The position numbers were made by a program, and so were the translations under genes. The notes beneath the pieces are model-generated. The model worked only from the letters and a program-made list of their open reading frames with translations. It was not told where the DNA came from and did not search any database. From Micromonospora vinacea (GTDB lineage Bacteria; Actinomycetota; Actinomycetes; Mycobacteriales; Micromonosporaceae), in the NCBI RefSeq assembly GCF_015751785.1, contig NZ_JADOTY010000001.1:992001-1056000 (forward strand): DNA of 64,000 bases. Direction: 5' to 3'. Shown one piece after another: positions 36,560 to 47,035 of this stretch. Each line of letters opens with the position of its first letter. Position 1 is the first letter of the stretch.

Positions 36560-37591
36560 ATGACCGTTCAACCCACACCCGCCTCCGCCACACCCGAGGG
36601 CGGTCACCTGCTGGAGTTGCGGGACCTGCACGTCGAGTTCCGCACCCACGAGGGTGTCGCCCGGGTGATCAACGGCGTGTCGTACCACCTGGACGCCGGC
36701 GAAACGCTCGCCGTGCTCGGCGAATCCGGCTCGGGTAAGTCGGTCACCGCGCAGGCGATCATGGGCATCCTGGACACTCCGCCCGCGTTCGTCCGCTCCG
36801 GCCAGATCCTCTACCAGGGCGAGGACCTGCTCACCCGCTCCGAGGAGCAGCGCCGGCAGGTACGCGGCAAGGAGATCGCGATGATCTTCCAGGACGCGCT
36901 CTCCGCCCTCAACCCGGTCTTCCCGGTCGGTTGGCAGATCGGTGAGACGCTGCGCCAGCGGGCCGGCATGTCCCGAGCCGACGCCCGCCGTCGTGCCGTC
37001 GAACTGATGGATCTGGTCAAGATCCCGGGTGCCGCGAAGCGGATCGGCGACTACCCGCACCAGTTCTCCGGCGGGATGCGGCAGCGCGTCATGATCGCCA
37101 TGGCGTTGGCGCTGGACCCGAAGGTGCTGATCGCCGACGAGCCCACCACGGCGCTCGACGTGACAGTGCAGGCCCAGATCATGGACCTGCTGGCCGACCT
37201 GCGCCGGGACCTCAACATGGCGATGATCCTGATCACCCACGACCTGGGTGTGGTCGCCGGTGTCGCGGACCGGATCGCTGTCATGTACGCCGGCCGGATC
37301 GTCGAGCACGCCGACGTCCGCTCGCTCTACAAGGCGCCCGCCCACCCGTACACCAAGGGGTTGTTGGAGTCGATCCCGCGCCTGGACGTCCGCGGCCAGG
37401 AGCTGTCGACGATCAAGGGGTTGCCGCCGAACCTGATGCGCATCCCGTCCGGCTGCCCGTTCCACCCGCGGTGCCCGTACGTCCAGCAGGTCTGCGTGGA
37501 CGTGGTGCCGCACGACCTGGTCCTCGGCGACGGCCGGACCAGCGCTTGCCACTTCGCGCAGGAGGTCCGTGATGACAGCGTCGCCCGCTAA
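36560..37591 (+). CDS. Oligopeptide ABC transporter ATPase (OppD type)
   Basis: The 343-residue ATPase has Walker [11 protein letters not shown]-loop [12 protein letters not shown], signature FSGGMRQR, Walker [14 protein letters not shown]-loop THDLG, and the C-terminal oligo_HPY domain with [14 protein letters not shown], whose cysteines bind an Fe-S cluster in relatives. It overlaps the OppF-type gene by 20 bases. ATG 36560; the upstream frame is the repetitive spacer. Confidence 0.95.
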   Translation: MTVQPTPASATPEGGHLLELRDLHVEFRTHEGVARVINGVSYHLDAGETLAVLGESGSGKSVTAQAIMGILDTPPAFVRSGQILYQGEDLLTRSEEQRRQVRGKEIAMIFQDALSALNPVFPVGWQIGETLRQRAGMSRADARRRAVELMDLVKIPGAAKRIGDYPHQFSGGMRQRVMIAMALALDPKVLIADEPTTALDVTVQAQIMDLLADLRRDLNMAMILITHDLGVVAGVADRIAVMYAGRIVEHADVRSLYKAPAHPYTKGLLESIPRLDVRGQELSTIKGLPPNLMRIPSGCPFHPRCPYVQQVCVDVVPHDLVLGDGRTSACHFAQEVRDDSVAR

Positions 37592-38609
37592 CTCCACGAA
37601 GGTCCGCGGCGAGACCATCCTCTCCGTCGACAACCTGGTGAAGCACTTCCCGATCACTCAGGGCGTGCTGTTCCAGCGGCAGATCGGGGCGGTGAAGGCC
37701 GTCGACGGGGTGAGTTTCGAGCTGCGTCGGGGCGAGACGCTTGGCGTGGTCGGCGAGTCCGGCTGCGGCAAGTCCACCCTCGCCCGGCTGCTGATGCGGT
37801 TGGAGACGCCCACCTCCGGACGCGCCACCCTGGAGGGCAAGGACCTGTTCAAGGCCTCCGGCGGCGAGCTGCGCCGGCTGCGCCGCAACATGCAGATGGT
37901 GATGCAGGACCCGTACACCTCGCTGAACCCGCGGATGACCGTCGGCGACATCATCGGCGAGCCGTTCGAGATCCACCCGGATGCCGCGCCGAAGGGCAGC
38001 AAGGGCAAGCGTGTCCAGGAACTGTTGGACCTGGTTGGCCTCAACCCGGAGCACATCAACAGGTACCCGCACCAGTTCTCCGGCGGTCAGCGTCAGCGCA
38101 TCGGCATCGCCCGGGCCCTGGCGCTGAAGCCCGAGGTGATCGTCTGCGACGAGCCGGTGTCGGCGCTGGACGTCTCCATCCAGGCCCAGGTGATCAACCT
38201 GCTCAAGCAGCTCCAGGGCGAGCTGGGGCTCTCGTACATCTTCATCGCGCACGACCTGTCGGTGGTGCGGCACATCGCCGACCGCGTCGCGGTGATGTAC
38301 CTCGGTCGGATCGTCGAGATCGGCACCGAGGACGAGATCTACGAGCGGGCCACCCACCCGTACACCCAGGCTCTGCTCTCTGCCGTGCCGGTGCCGGACC
38401 CGGAGGCCCGCGACCAGCGCAACATGATCCGGCTGGTCGGCGACGTGCCCAGCCCGGCCGACCCGCCGAGCGGGTGCCACTTCCGGACCCGCTGCTGGAA
38501 GGCCCAGGACATCTGCGCCGTCGAAGACCCGGCCACCGTTCCCCGGGCAGCGGACCCCCACCCGTCCGCCTGCCACTTCGCCGAACTCCGCCCAACCACC
38601 GCAGCCTGA
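37572..38609 (+). CDS. Oligopeptide ABC transporter ATPase (OppF type)
   Basis: The 345-residue ATPase has Walker [11 protein letters not shown]-loop [17 protein letters not shown], signature FSGGQRQR, Walker [14 protein letters not shown]-loop AHDLSV and oligo_HPY end ([15 protein letters not shown]). ATG 37572 sits 6 bases after GGAGG; GTG 37569 is an alternative. It ends the operon 11 bases before a palindromic repeat that lies between it and convergent purH. Confidence 0.95.
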   Translation: MTASPANSTKVRGETILSVDNLVKHFPITQGVLFQRQIGAVKAVDGVSFELRRGETLGVVGESGCGKSTLARLLMRLETPTSGRATLEGKDLFKASGGELRRLRRNMQMVMQDPYTSLNPRMTVGDIIGEPFEIHPDAAPKGSKGKRVQELLDLVGLNPEHINRYPHQFSGGQRQRIGIARALALKPEVIVCDEPVSALDVSIQAQVINLLKQLQGELGLSYIFIAHDLSVVRHIADRVAVMYLGRIVEIGTEDEIYERATHPYTQALLSAVPVPDPEARDQRNMIRLVGDVPSPADPPSGCHFRTRCWKAQDICAVEDPATVPRAADPHPSACHFAELRPTTAA

Positions 38610-38620
38610 CCCCTAACCAA

Positions 38621-38682
38621 GATGATCATGGGGTTGACCGGCCGTTTCGTCCGGTCTGTCGCCCGTCAACCCCATGATCAAC
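38621..38682. repeat. 62-bp palindromic repeat, copy 3 (between oppF and purH)
   Basis: Arms GATGATCATGGGGTTGAC and GTCAACCCCATGATCAAC (one mismatch) around a 26-base loop. It belongs to the same family as copies 1 and 2 but with GGGG for GAGG in both arms, a paired (compensatory) change. It ends 5 bases before the purH stop and lies between convergent genes, so it may act as a shared terminator. Confidence 0.85.
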
Positions 38683-38687
38683 CCGGG

Positions 38688-40259
38688 TTAGTGGAAGAAG
38701 TGACGGGTTCCGGTTAGGTACATCGTTACGTTGGCCTTTTTGGCCGCTTCGATTACTTCCTCGTCGCGGATGGAGCCGCCGGGCTGGACGATGGCGCGGA
38801 CGCCGGCGTCGATGAGGATCTGCGGGCCGTCGGCGAACGGGAAGAACGCGTCCGAGGCGGCGACCGAGCCGCGGGCCCGGTCAGCGCCGGCGCGGCTGAC
38901 CGCGAGCTGCGCCGAGTCGACCCGGTTGACCTGACCCATGCCCACGCCCACGGTGGCGCCGTCCTTGGCGAGCAGGATGGCGTTGCTCTTCACCGCGCGG
39001 ACCGCCCGCCAGGCGAACGCGAGGTCCCGCAGCAGCTCCTCGTCGGCGGCCTCGCCGGTCGCCAACTGCCAGTTGGCCGGGTCGTCGCCGGGGGCGTTCA
39101 CCCGGTCGGCGACCTGGGCCAGCACGCCGCCGGTCACCTGCCGCAGCTCCACCAGCGCCGGCGTCCAGGCCGGTGCCCGCAGCAGCCGGATGTTCTTCTT
39201 GCCCTGCAACACCTCGACCGCGCCCTCGTCGAAGCCGGGGGCGACCACCACCTCGGTGAAGATCTCGGCGACCTGCTGGGCGAGCTCGACCGAGACCGAC
39301 CGGTTGACAGCGATGACGCCGCCGTACGCCGACACCGGGTCGCAGGCGTGCGCCCGGCGGTGCGCCTCGGCGACGTCGGCGCCGACCGCGATGCCGCACG
39401 GGTTGGCGTGCTTGATGATCGCCACGGCCGGCTGGTCGGCGAAGTCGTTCGCGGCCCGCCAGGCCGCGTCGGCGTCGACGTAGTTGTTGTACGACATCTC
39501 CTTGCCGTGCAGCTGCTCGGCCTGGGCCAGCCCCGCCGGGGCGTCCGGGTCGGTGTAGAGCGCGGCCGGCTGGTGCGGGTTCTCGCCGTAGCGCAGCGCC
39601 GTCGACTTGCGCAGCGCGAGCCCCGCGAACTGCGGCCACCAGTCGTCGGCGGGTGCCAGCTCCTGGGCGCACCACTGGGCCACCGCGACGTCGTACTCGG
39701 CGATGTCGGCGAACGCCCGTGCGGCCAGCGCGCGACGCTGGGCCAGCGTGAAGCCACCCTCGCTGAGCGCGCCGATCAGCGCCGGGTAACCGGCCGGGTC
39801 GGTGAGTACGGCGACCGAGGCGTGGTTCTTGGCAGCGGCCCGCACCATGGCCGGGCCACCGATGTCGATCTGCTCCACGCACTCCTCGACGCCGGCGCCG
39901 GAGGCGACGGTCGCCTGGAAGGGGTAGAGGTTGGAGACCAGCAGGTCGAACGCCGCCACGCCCAGCTCGTCGAGCTGCGCGACGTGGGTGTCCTTGCGCA
40001 GGTCCGCGAGGAGACCCGCGTGCACCTTCGGGTGCAGGGTCTTCACCCGTCCGTCGAGCACCTCGGGGAACCCGGTCACCGTCTCCACCGGCGTCACCGG
40101 CACCCCGGCGGCGGCGATGGTGCCCGCCGTGCTGCCGGTGGACACGATCTCCACACCGGCCCCGTGCAGGGCCTGAGCCAGCTCGACCAGCCCCGTCTTG
40201 TCGTAGACGCTGACCAGCGCCCGCCTGATCGGGCGGCGCCCGTCCTGAGTGGGACTCAC
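38688..40259 (-). CDS. purH: Bifunctional AICAR formyltransferase/IMP cyclohydrolase
   Basis: This 523-residue enzyme performs the last two steps of IMP synthesis. It has the N-terminal MGS-like cyclohydrolase domain (about 10-155, [36 protein letters not shown]) and the C-terminal AICAR transformylase with [10 protein letters not shown] and [11 protein letters not shown]. The ending GTRHFFH is typical. It overlaps purN by four bases and uses the 10-formyl-THF made by FolD nearby. Confidence 0.97.
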   Translation of the reverse strand: MSPTQDGRRPIRRALVSVYDKTGLVELAQALHGAGVEIVSTGSTAGTIAAAGVPVTPVETVTGFPEVLDGRVKTLHPKVHAGLLADLRKDTHVAQLDELGVAAFDLLVSNLYPFQATVASGAGVEECVEQIDIGGPAMVRAAAKNHASVAVLTDPAGYPALIGALSEGGFTLAQRRALAARAFADIAEYDVAVAQWCAQELAPADDWWPQFAGLALRKSTALRYGENPHQPAALYTDPDAPAGLAQAEQLHGKEMSYNNYVDADAAWRAANDFADQPAVAIIKHANPCGIAVGADVAEAHRRAHACDPVSAYGGVIAVNRSVSVELAQQVAEIFTEVVVAPGFDEGAVEVLQGKKNIRLLRAPAWTPALVELRQVTGGVLAQVADRVNAPGDDPANWQLATGEAADEELLRDLAFAWRAVRAVKSNAILLAKDGATVGVGMGQVNRVDSAQLAVSRAGADRARGSVAASDAFFPFADGPQILIDAGVRAIVQPGGSIRDEEVIEAAKKANVTMYLTGTRHFFH

Positions 40260-40876
40260 GGAACCGTAACCTTCCTTCCGGTGATGGTCCAGCCTTCGCG
40301 GACCAGCCGACCGACCTGCTCGACGAGCTGGCGCCGCTCGGCTTCCTTGATGCGCTCGGTGAGCGTGTCGACGTCGTCGTCGTCCAGCACCGGCACCGCT
40401 ACCTGCGCGACGATCGGCCCGGTGTCCATGCCGGCGTCGACGAAGAAGAGGGTGGCGCCGGTGAGCTTCACGCCGTAGGCGAGGGCGTCACGCGGGCCGT
40501 GGATGCCGGGAAACGCCGGCAGCAGTGTGTTGTGCGTGTTCAGGTAGCGGTCGCCGAAGGCGGCGAGGAAGTGCGGACCGACCAGCTTCAGGAAACCGGC
40601 GGAGATCACCAGGTCGGGTTGGTGCTTCGCGACGTGCGCGGTGAGCGCGCGGTCCCAGTCCTCCCGGGTGTCGTGGTCGCGGACCCGCTCGACGAAGGTC
40701 GGCACCCCCGCCGCGTCGGCCCGGTCCAGGCCCGCGATGCCGTCGCGGTCCGCGCCGACCGCGACGACCTGTGCGCCGTACGCGGGGTCGGTGGCGGCGT
40801 CCAGCAGCGACTGAAGGTTGCTCCCGGAGCCGGAGATGAGGACGACGATGCGGGCGACAGGCGCGGGCTCGGTCAC
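40256..40876 (-). CDS. purN: Phosphoribosylglycinamide formyltransferase
   Basis: The 206-residue GART uses 10-formyl-THF to formylate GAR, third step of purine synthesis. Nucleotide-loop-like [14 protein letters not shown], the catalytic block [15 protein letters not shown] (Asn and His in place of the usual N-x-HPSLLP, one Pro-Ser pair changed to Asn-Thr) and the [11 protein letters not shown]sp are present. Overlaps purH start (ATGA). ATG at 40876 is normal. Confidence 0.95.
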   Translation of the reverse strand: MTEPAPVARIVVLISGSGSNLQSLLDAATDPAYGAQVVAVGADRDGIAGLDRADAAGVPTFVERVRDHDTREDWDRALTAHVAKHQPDLVISAGFLKLVGPHFLAAFGDRYLNTHNTLLPAFPGIHGPRDALAYGVKLTGATLFFVDAGMDTGPIVAQVAVPVLDDDDVDTLTERIKEAERRQLVEQVGRLVREGWTITGRKVTVP

Positions 40877-41164
40877 CGGGCCACCCTATCGGGCAGGTCA
40901 GGGACGCCCTCCGGCTGGGCGGCGCGCCGATCTTCGACGGTGCCGACGTGCGTCGACCCGGTACGCTGCCGCTCGCTCGGGCCGAACGCCGCACCGGCCC
41001 ACACACCGCCCTGATCCGGCACACGAAGCGGTCGACAAGGGCCAGTTTGCCTGCTTTGGGACACATGTCGTCCTGTTGCTGTACTGGGCTTTGGGAGGAC
41101 TGACCGCGATCATGGATGGAAACAAGAGCACCAACTGACGGAACCAGTCCAAGGAGCTTCTCGA

Positions 41165-41716
41165 ATGCAGCCCGGTAACCCCGGTCAGGACCCGTACGGC
41201 CAGCAGCCCAACCAGGACCCGACCGCTCCCCAGCCGCCGGCCGCCCCGTACGGCCAGCAGCCCACCTCCGGCCAGCCGTACGGCCAGCAGCCGCAGGACC
41301 CGTACGCCGCGCCGCAGGCCCCGTACGGTCAGCAGCCCACCTCCGGGCAGCCGTACGGCCAGCAGCCGCCGTACCAGGACCCGTACGCGCAGCAGCAGCC
41401 GTACGGCTCCGGCCCGACGTACCCGAACGCCGGGTACCCGCAGGCGCAGGGGCAGAACAACACCCTCGGCCTGGTGTCGATGATCCTCGGTATCGCGTCG
41501 ATCCCGCTGATCTGCTGCCTGTACCTGGGCATCCCGGTCGGCATCGCGGGCATCGTGACCGGCTACCTCGCCAAGCAGAAGGTGGCCCAGGGCCAGGCCA
41601 GCAACGCCGGCCAGGCCAAGGCCGGTCTGATCTGCGGCGCGGTCGGCGTCGGGTTGGGCATCCTGCTGCTCATCCTGAGCGTCGTGGCGCAGGTCAACCT
41701 GCCCACCCAGCCCTGA
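41165..41716 (+). CDS. DUF4190 membrane protein with PYGQQP repeats
   Basis: The 183-residue protein has an N-terminal Pro/Gln/Tyr-rich half (1-95) made of repeats of PYGQQP/TSG, then two membrane spans (about 100-127 and 155-178) with a YLAKQKVAQGQ loop typical of DUF4190. The Q/Y/P-rich part is likely disordered and may cluster the protein or bind SH3-like or wall partners. Function unknown. A related, smaller protein lies at 43304. ATG at 41165 has AAGGAG upstream. Confidence 0.8.
   Translation: MQPGNPGQDPYGQQPNQDPTAPQPPAAPYGQQPTSGQPYGQQPQDPYAAPQAPYGQQPTSGQPYGQQPPYQDPYAQQQPYGSGPTYPNAGYPQAQGQNNTLGLVSMILGIASIPLICCLYLGIPVGIAGIVTGYLAKQKVAQGQASNAGQAKAGLICGAVGVGLGILLLILSVVAQVNLPTQP
41203..41410 (+). 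repeat. CCGTACGGCCAGCAGCC tandem-like repeats
   Basis: At least seven imperfect copies of a unit around CCGTACGGCCAGCAGCC encode the PYGQQP repeats of the DUF4190 protein. Copy number is likely variable. Confidence 0.8.
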
Positions 41717-41784
41717 CGGGCTCGGATTCGACGGGGCGTTCCGGGTTCGCCCGGGGCGCCCCGCGCTCGTCTACCGCACGGCCC

Positions 41785-41853
41785 GCGGGTCAGCGCCCGG
41801 GTGGCGGCGGCTCTACTGGGCGGGCCTGCGGGTCAGCGCCCGGGTGGCGGCGG
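41785..41853. repeat. 26-bp direct repeat overlapping the end of the DUF6350 gene
   Basis: A 26-base block (starts GCGGGTCAGCGCCCGG) occurs at 41785-41810 and again at 41828-41853. The second copy encodes the C-terminal residues (TRALTRRPA) of the DUF6350 protein; the first is just past its stop. This is a recent 43-base tandem duplication of the gene end. Confidence 0.8.
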
Positions 41854-43102
41854 CGCCGAGCAGCGTGCCGACCGCGATGACACCGGCCGCCACCGCACCG
41901 ACCTGCCAACCAACCGGCCCCACCTGGGCCAGCCGACCGGCGCCGAGCGGCCCGCCGGAGACCGCGGCAGCCGCACCGAGCACCACCCCGGCCACCGGCC
42001 CGGCCAGCACCGCCGGCGCCAGCAACTCGGCCCAACGCTGCGCAGCCCGCTCCGGCCCGGCGAGCCGGGCCACCCGCCGGGCGAGCAGCCAGCCGGCGAC
42101 CATCCCGGCCAGCACCGGCACCGCGAGCAGCAGGGCGCCGAAGCCGTCCACCGGGCCGCGCGGCAGGCCGGCGAGCAGCGGCACGGCCGGCAGCGCGCCG
42201 ACCGACACCTCGCTGGTGCGGACCGCGGTGTCGGTCCCGACCGCGAAGCCCGGCCCGAGCAGGTAACTGGTCGACCAGACCGCCGCGTTGGGCGCGTACG
42301 CGACGCTGACCAGGGTGATGCCGGCCTGCCCGGCGACCCCGGTCCGGTACGCCCCGATCATGTCGGCCGCGTCGCCGCCGCCGGTGGCCACCGCCAGGCC
42401 GGCCGCGCCCGCGCCAGCGCCGAGCAGCAGCAGCCCGGCCACCAGACCGGTGCGGACGCCGTCGCGCACCGGACCCGGCAGCCGGGTGACGAGCAGCCGG
42501 GTCACCGCCGTGATCCGGACCGCGCCGACCAGCGCGGCGAGTGTGCCGACCACAGCGAACGTGGCCGCCGCCCGGATCAGGGAGACATTCGGCCCGCCGG
42601 TGCCGACCAGCACCGCCGCGAGTGCGCCGAGCAGCGCGTACCCGATGCCGACCGCGCCCGCGGCGAGCAGTGCCCGGCGCGGTGAGCGGGTGTCGCGAGC
42701 GCCGATCGCGCGGCTGACGTGCACGCCGGCGCGGGTCAGCCGCCACAACGCGAGCACTGTCAGCGCGAGCGGGGCGAGCCCGAGCGGCCCGGACTCGGTG
42801 TGCAGTGGCACGCCGTGCCCGAGCAGCCAGCCGGCCAGCGCGGTGCGCAGGGTGCCGGTCACTGTGGTGCCGTCCGCGCCGAGCTGCACCAGGCCGAGCA
42901 CGATGGCGACCGGCAGGTACGACGTGAGGGCGGCCCCGCAGGCGGCCACCCCGGCGGCGACGGGCAACGGCGCCCGCCCACGCGGCGACCCGCCCGCGCG
43001 GGGCGCGGGCACCCGCCGGGCCGATGCGGCACGGTCGACCGGCCGGTCGTCGGCGCTCACACCGCCGGGACGGCTGGGACGGTCAGGGGTGACGGGGGAC
43101 AT
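41813..43102 (-). CDS. DUF6350 integral membrane protein (PerM-like)
   Basis: The 429-residue protein has a Pro/Arg-rich cytosolic N-terminus (1-55) and about ten membrane spans rich in Ala/Gly/Leu/Val. Its position beside purN/purH is conserved in actinobacteria for the DUF6350 family, which includes a mycobacterial protein (PerM) linked to cell division. Function here is inferred from synteny and topology. ATG at 43102 was chosen (MSPVTPDRPSRP). The 3' end carries a tandem duplication. Confidence 0.75.
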   Translation of the reverse strand: MSPVTPDRPSRPGGVSADDRPVDRAASARRVPAPRAGGSPRGRAPLPVAAGVAACGAALTSYLPVAIVLGLVQLGADGTTVTGTLRTALAGWLLGHGVPLHTESGPLGLAPLALTVLALWRLTRAGVHVSRAIGARDTRSPRRALLAAGAVGIGYALLGALAAVLVGTGGPNVSLIRAAATFAVVGTLAALVGAVRITAVTRLLVTRLPGPVRDGVRTGLVAGLLLLGAGAGAAGLAVATGGGDAADMIGAYRTGVAGQAGITLVSVAYAPNAAVWSTSYLLGPGFAVGTDTAVRTSEVSVGALPAVPLLAGLPRGPVDGFGALLLAVPVLAGMVAGWLLARRVARLAGPERAAQRWAELLAPAVLAGPVAGVVLGAAAAVSGGPLGAGRLAQVGPVGWQVGAVAAGVIAVGTLLGAAATRALTRRPAQ

Positions 43103-43303
43103 CCGCTCTACTCTGGCACGTCGCGCGGGCGGTGGCAGTCCGTTAACCCCTCCTAAGGACGGCGAGTTCACCGAACCGACGTCCTGCCCACCCGGGCCGG
43201 TCTAGCCTCGGCCGTGAGGGGGCGCGAGTCGCCGCCACCCAGGGACGGGCCCACCGGTCGCGGTCCGGGCCGGCACGTCGCCCATGACCGCTCGGAGGAA
43301 GCC

Positions 43304-43570
43304 GTGACGACGCCATACCCGCCTCCCCCACCGCCACCGGCCCGTGGACGCGACCGAACCACCCTGTGGGGCGTGCTGGGCATCGTGCTGGGGCTGATCT
43401 GCTGCGGCATCTTCGGCATCGTCTTCGGCTACCTGTCCATCCGCGACGCCCGGCGGTACGGGCAGTCGCCGCTGCTCGGTTACCTCGCCATCGCGTTCGG
43501 CGTGATCAACATCATCGGCGGCGCGATCCTGCGCTCGACCGGCAACTACCCGTTCTGGAACAACGACTGA
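43304..43570 (+). CDS. Small DUF4190 membrane protein
   Basis: The 88-residue protein has a Pro-rich N-terminus (TTPYPPPPPPPARG) and two spans (about 22-46 and 58-76: WGVLGIVLGLICCGIFGIVFGYLSI and LLGYLAIAFGVINIIGGAIL). Start GTG 43304 has CGGAGGA upstream. Function unknown; it is a short paralogue of the PYGQQP protein at 41165. It is convergent with sucD across a strong terminator. Confidence 0.75.
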   Translation: MTTPYPPPPPPPARGRDRTTLWGVLGIVLGLICCGIFGIVFGYLSIRDARRYGQSPLLGYLAIAFGVINIIGGAILRSTGNYPFWNND

Positions 43571-43593
43571 ACCAGCGCGGAGCCCGCGTACGC

Positions 43594-43629
43594 CGAAGGG
43601 GGTCGACCGTGACCGGTCGACCCCCTTCG
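43594..43629. terminator. Bidirectional terminator between DUF4190 gene and sucD
   Basis: Perfect 15-bp arms (CGAAGGGGGTCGACC, 43594-43608, with 43615-43629) with a 6-base loop, between convergent genes. Confidence 0.85.
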
Positions 43630-43644
43630 TGTTGCCTGACCGGC

Positions 43645-44532
43645 TCAGCTGCCGGACATGATCTCCCGCATCAGCTTGGCGGTCTCGGTCGGCGTCTTGC
43701 CGACCTTGACGCCGACGGCCTCCAGCGCCGCCTGCTTCGCCTCGGCGGTGCCGGCCGAGCCGGAGATGATCGCCCCGGCGTGACCCATGGTCTTGCCGGG
43801 CGGAGCGGTGAAGCCGGCGATGTAGCCGACCACGGGCTTGGTGACGTTGGCCTTGATGAACTCGGCGGCCCGCTCCTCGGCGTCGCCACCGATCTCACCG
43901 ATCATGACGATGGCGTCGGTCTCCGGGTCGGCCTCGAACGCCGCGAGGGCGTCGATGTGAGTGGTCCCGATGATCGGGTCACCGCCGATGCCGACGCAGG
44001 TGGAGAAGCCGATGTCGCGCAGCTCGTACATCATCTGGTAGGTCAGCGTGCCGCTCTTGCTGACCAGGCCGATCCGGCCGGAGCCGGTGATGTCGGCCGG
44101 GATGATGCCGGCGTTGGACGCGGCGGGCGAGGCGATGCCGGGGCAGTTCGGCCCGATGATCCGGGTCTGCTCGCCCTTCGCCACGTTGTACGCCCAGAAC
44201 GACGCGGTGTCGTGCACCGGCACGCCCTCGGTGATCACCACGGCCAGCGGGATCGCGGCGTCGATCGCCTCGACCACGGCGGCCTTGGTGAACTGCGGCG
44301 GCACGAAGATGACAGTGACGTCGGCACCGGTCTCGGCCATCGCGTCCGCGACGGACGCGAAGACCGGCAGCTCGGTGCCGTCGAAGTCGACAGTCTGGCC
44401 CGCCTTGCGCGGGTTGACGCCGCCCACCACGTTGGTGCCGGCGGCCAGCATCCGCCGGGTGTGCTTGGAACCCTCGGAACCGGTCATCCCCTGGACGATG
44501 ACCTTCGAGTCCTTGGTCAGCCAGATAGCCAT
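43645..44532 (-). CDS. sucD: Succinyl-CoA synthetase alpha subunit
   Basis: The 295-residue CoA-binding subunit of succinyl-CoA synthetase carries [14 protein letters not shown] (CoA loop), the [11 protein letters not shown] block and the phospho-accepting His in [10 protein letters not shown]. It makes or breaks succinyl-CoA with nucleotide triphosphate formation in the TCA cycle. Two bases after sucC stop; translation is coupled. ATG at 44532. Confidence 0.97.
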   Translation of the reverse strand: MAIWLTKDSKVIVQGMTGSEGSKHTRRMLAAGTNVVGGVNPRKAGQTVDFDGTELPVFASVADAMAETGADVTVIFVPPQFTKAAVVEAIDAAIPLAVVITEGVPVHDTASFWAYNVAKGEQTRIIGPNCPGIASPAASNAGIIPADITGSGRIGLVSKSGTLTYQMMYELRDIGFSTCVGIGGDPIIGTTHIDALAAFEADPETDAIVMIGEIGGDAEERAAEFIKANVTKPVVGYIAGFTAPPGKTMGHAGAIISGSAGTAEAKQAALEAVGVKVGKTPTETAKLMREIMSGS

Positions 44533-44534
44533 GA

Positions 44535-45713
44535 TCAGACCCCCGCAGCTGCCAGCTCGGCGGCCCGCTCGGCCGCACCGTCCATGGTGTCCACCCGCTG
44601 CACGAGCGGGTTGTTCGCGCTGTCCAGGATCGCCCGGCCAGCCTCGGCGTTGTTGCCGTCGAGACGGACGACGAGCGGCTTGGTGACCTGCTCGCCGCGC
44701 TGCTCCAGCAGGGCCAGCGCCTGGATGATGCCGTTGGCGACCTCGTCGCAGGCGGTGATGCCGCCGAAGACGTTGACGAAGACGCTCTTCACGGCCGGGT
44801 CGGAGAGCACGATCTCCAGCCCGTTCGCCATCACCGCGGCGCTCGCGCCGCCGCCGATGTCGAGGAAGTTGGCCGGCTTGACGTTGCCGTGCCGCTCACC
44901 GGCGTACGCGACCACGTCGAGGGTCGACATGACCAGACCCGCGCCGTTGCCGATGATGCCGACCTCGCCGTCGAGCTTGACGTAGTTGAGGTCCTTGGCC
45001 TTGGCGGCCTGCTCCAGCGGGTCCACAGCGGCCTGGTCGACAAGCGCCTCGTGGTCCGGGTGCCGGAACGCGGCGTTCTCGTCCAGGCTGATCTTGGCGT
45101 CGAGCAGGAGCATCCGGCCGTCGCCGTTCTTGGCGAGCGGGTTGACCTCGACCAGTGTGGCGTCCTCGGCGACGAACGCCTGCCACAGGCCGACGGCGAT
45201 CTCGACCACCTGGTCGGCGACCTCGGCCGGGAAACCGGCGGCGGTCACGATCTCGCGGGCCTTGGCCTCGTCCACGCCCTTCACGGCGTCGATCGGGGCC
45301 TTCACGACCTTGTCGGGGGTCTCGGCGGCGACCTGCTCGATGTCCATGCCGCCGGCGACGCTGGCGATGCAGAGGAAGGTGCGGTTCGCCCGGTCGAGCA
45401 GGTACGAGAAGTAGTACTCCTCGGCCACGTCCGCAGTCACCGTGATCATGACCTTGTGGACGGTGTGACCCTTGATGTCCATGCCGAGGATGTCGGTGGC
45501 CCGAGCCACCGCCTCATCCGGGCCCTCGGCCAGCTTGACGCCGCCGGCCTTACCTCGGCCGCCGACCTTTACCTGCGCCTTGACGACCACACGGCCGCCA
45601 AGACGTTCGGCGATCGCGCGGGCCTCTTCCGGGGTAGTGGCGACGCCGCCGGCCAGCACGGGCAAGCCGTGCCGCTCGAACAGGTCCCGCCCCTGGTACT
45701 CGTACAGGTCCAC
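44535..45713 (-). CDS. sucC: Succinyl-CoA synthetase beta subunit
   Basis: The 392-residue nucleotide-binding subunit has an ATP-grasp domain with [18 protein letters not shown] and [12 protein letters not shown], and a C-terminal domain with [13 protein letters not shown] and [14 protein letters not shown]. It pairs with sucD downstream. Succinyl-CoA also links to the B12-dependent mutase subunit nearby (46146-46550). Start [16 protein letters not shown] is normal. Confidence 0.97.
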   Translation of the reverse strand: MDLYEYQGRDLFERHGLPVLAGGVATTPEEARAIAERLGGRVVVKAQVKVGGRGKAGGVKLAEGPDEAVARATDILGMDIKGHTVHKVMITVTADVAEEYYFSYLLDRANRTFLCIASVAGGMDIEQVAAETPDKVVKAPIDAVKGVDEAKAREIVTAAGFPAEVADQVVEIAVGLWQAFVAEDATLVEVNPLAKNGDGRMLLLDAKISLDENAAFRHPDHEALVDQAAVDPLEQAAKAKDLNYVKLDGEVGIIGNGAGLVMSTLDVVAYAGERHGNVKPANFLDIGGGASAAVMANGLEIVLSDPAVKSVFVNVFGGITACDEVANGIIQALALLEQRGEQVTKPLVVRLDGNNAEAGRAILDSANNPLVQRVDTMDGAAERAAELAAAGV

Positions 45714-46145
45714 GATTGCGCGTCCCGTCCCGTCTCCGCGGCGCGCCGTCGCGCCGCCACCAGCGTTCAGAAAACAGTTTGACGCCTGTCATCAGTTGAA
45801 ACAGGCCATTGGCCGCAGCCTAGCGAGGTCGGCACCACCGGCAACCGAGCGGGTGCGCGGTGTGCGGTAATGCACAACCGGACATCAGGTGTGGCCGGTT
45901 TCCGGCCAGGACTCCTGTGGCATCCACCATCCGGGCGATGTTGTCCGGCTTGCGTAACCCTGCCGTGGGGGCGTCGTTGAGTCAGATGTCGGAGCGCTGA
46001 ACAGCGCAAAGACGGGATACGGCCGATGCCCTGTCGGTCGAGGGGTGGCGGCGGGGCATCGTGCATAGAGGGGCCGGACGTGTGAGGGGTGCGTCCGGCC
46101 CCTCCCCCGTGCCCAAAATCTGTACGCGCAGCAGATCGGCGCGGC
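45714..46145. other. Upstream region of sucCD
   Basis: No gene is seen. It should contain the sucCD promoter near 45770-45830, where AT content rises (CAGAAAACAGTTTGACGCC). A terminator for the opposite-end B12 gene lies at 46068-46104. The rest has no recognisable motif. Confidence 0.5.
46068..46104 (-). terminator. Terminator of the B12-binding protein gene
   Basis: Perfect 13-bp arms (GAGGGGCCGGACG, 46068-46080, with 46092-46104) and an 11-base loop, 42 bases after the stop. Confidence 0.7.
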
Positions 46146-46550
46146 TCAGGAAACCGGCTGGGCCACGTTCTGTCGGACCCACTCGACGATCGCCTGGGTG
46201 GTGGCGCCCGGCGTGAAGATCTTCGCGACGCCCAGCTTCTCCAACTCGGGAATGTCGCCGTTCGGAATGATGCCGCCGCCGAACACGACGATGTCGCGGG
46301 CGTCCCGTTCACCGAGCAGTTCCAGCACCCGCCGGAAGAGCGTCATGTGCGCGCCGGAGAGCACTGACAGGCCGACGGCGTCGGCGTCCTCCTGGATGGC
46401 GGTCTCCACGATCTGCTCCGGGGTCTGGTGCAGGCCGGTGTAGACGACCTCCATCCCGGCGTCCCGCAGGGCGCGCGCGACGACCTTCGCGCCCCGGTCG
46501 TGGCCGTCCAGGCCAGGCTTCGCGACGACGACCCGAATCCGAGAGCTCAT
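46146..46550 (-). CDS. B12-binding small subunit of an acyl-CoA mutase (IcmB-like)
   Basis: The 134-residue protein consists only of the cobalamin-binding domain: [17 protein letters not shown] gives the D-x-H-x-x-G motif with cobalt-ligating His17, then SVLSGAHM and [11 protein letters not shown] of the lower-ligand fold. Such free subunits partner isobutyryl-CoA, 2-hydroxyisobutyryl-CoA or ethylmalonyl-type mutases; the streptomycete icmB gene lies in the same neighbourhood of pcrA and sucCD. The catalytic large subunit is not in the window. Confidence 0.85.
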   Translation of the reverse strand: MSSRIRVVVAKPGLDGHDRGAKVVARALRDAGMEVVYTGLHQTPEQIVETAIQEDADAVGLSVLSGAHMTLFRRVLELLGERDARDIVVFGGGIIPNGDIPELEKLGVAKIFTPGATTQAIVEWVRQNVAQPVS

Positions 46551-47035
46551 CAGCGCACACCTTTCACCGGCTTGACCGCCTTCACCTTAACGAACGGTAA
46601 CCCGGCGGGCCCGGCCCGGGAAATCCGGGCTCTGCCACCGGCCGTTACCCGGCGTGTCCACCGCGCAACCCGGAGAGGTCCGACCCGGTACCGTCCCGGC
46701 CTCGCCGCCGCCGCGCCGCTGGCAGGGCCGTGGACACCATCGCGGCGCTGTTCGGAGTCAAGCCGGACGACTCCGCCGGAACGGTCACGCTCGGCGACGA
46801 ACGGGCAGCGACGGGGGCACCGTTCGGCGTCGCGATGCATGACAATCATGGACGCAAACGGACAGATCGACACGCCAATTTTTCGGTCTAGCTTGTGACT
46901 CGCCTGGCGGTTGGCTAACGTGTCCACGGTTGTCATCAGGTCCATGGACGGGTGACGACGCGGTCAGCGGACGCTTCACTGGAGCTTCAGGGACGCCCAC
47001 CGGCCGCTTCGGAACCCCGACAACGGAGGGTGTGC
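46551..47035. other. Gap upstream of the first M23 peptidase
   Basis: No well-supported gene. It includes a duplicated GGTAACCCGG/GTTACCCGG motif (around 46594 and 46643) near the B12 gene start. A 53-codon plus-strand frame at 46730-46891 is mentioned among rejected items. No c-di-AMP riboswitch consensus, common before wall-hydrolase genes in this group, was recognised. Confidence 0.4.

Noticed and set aside
46730-46891. Plus-strand 53-codon frame (VDTIAALFGVKPDD...) in the gap before the first M23 gene
   Set aside because: The sequence looks protein-like, but the ribosome site is weak, the end is basic and irregular, and no homologue is recognised.
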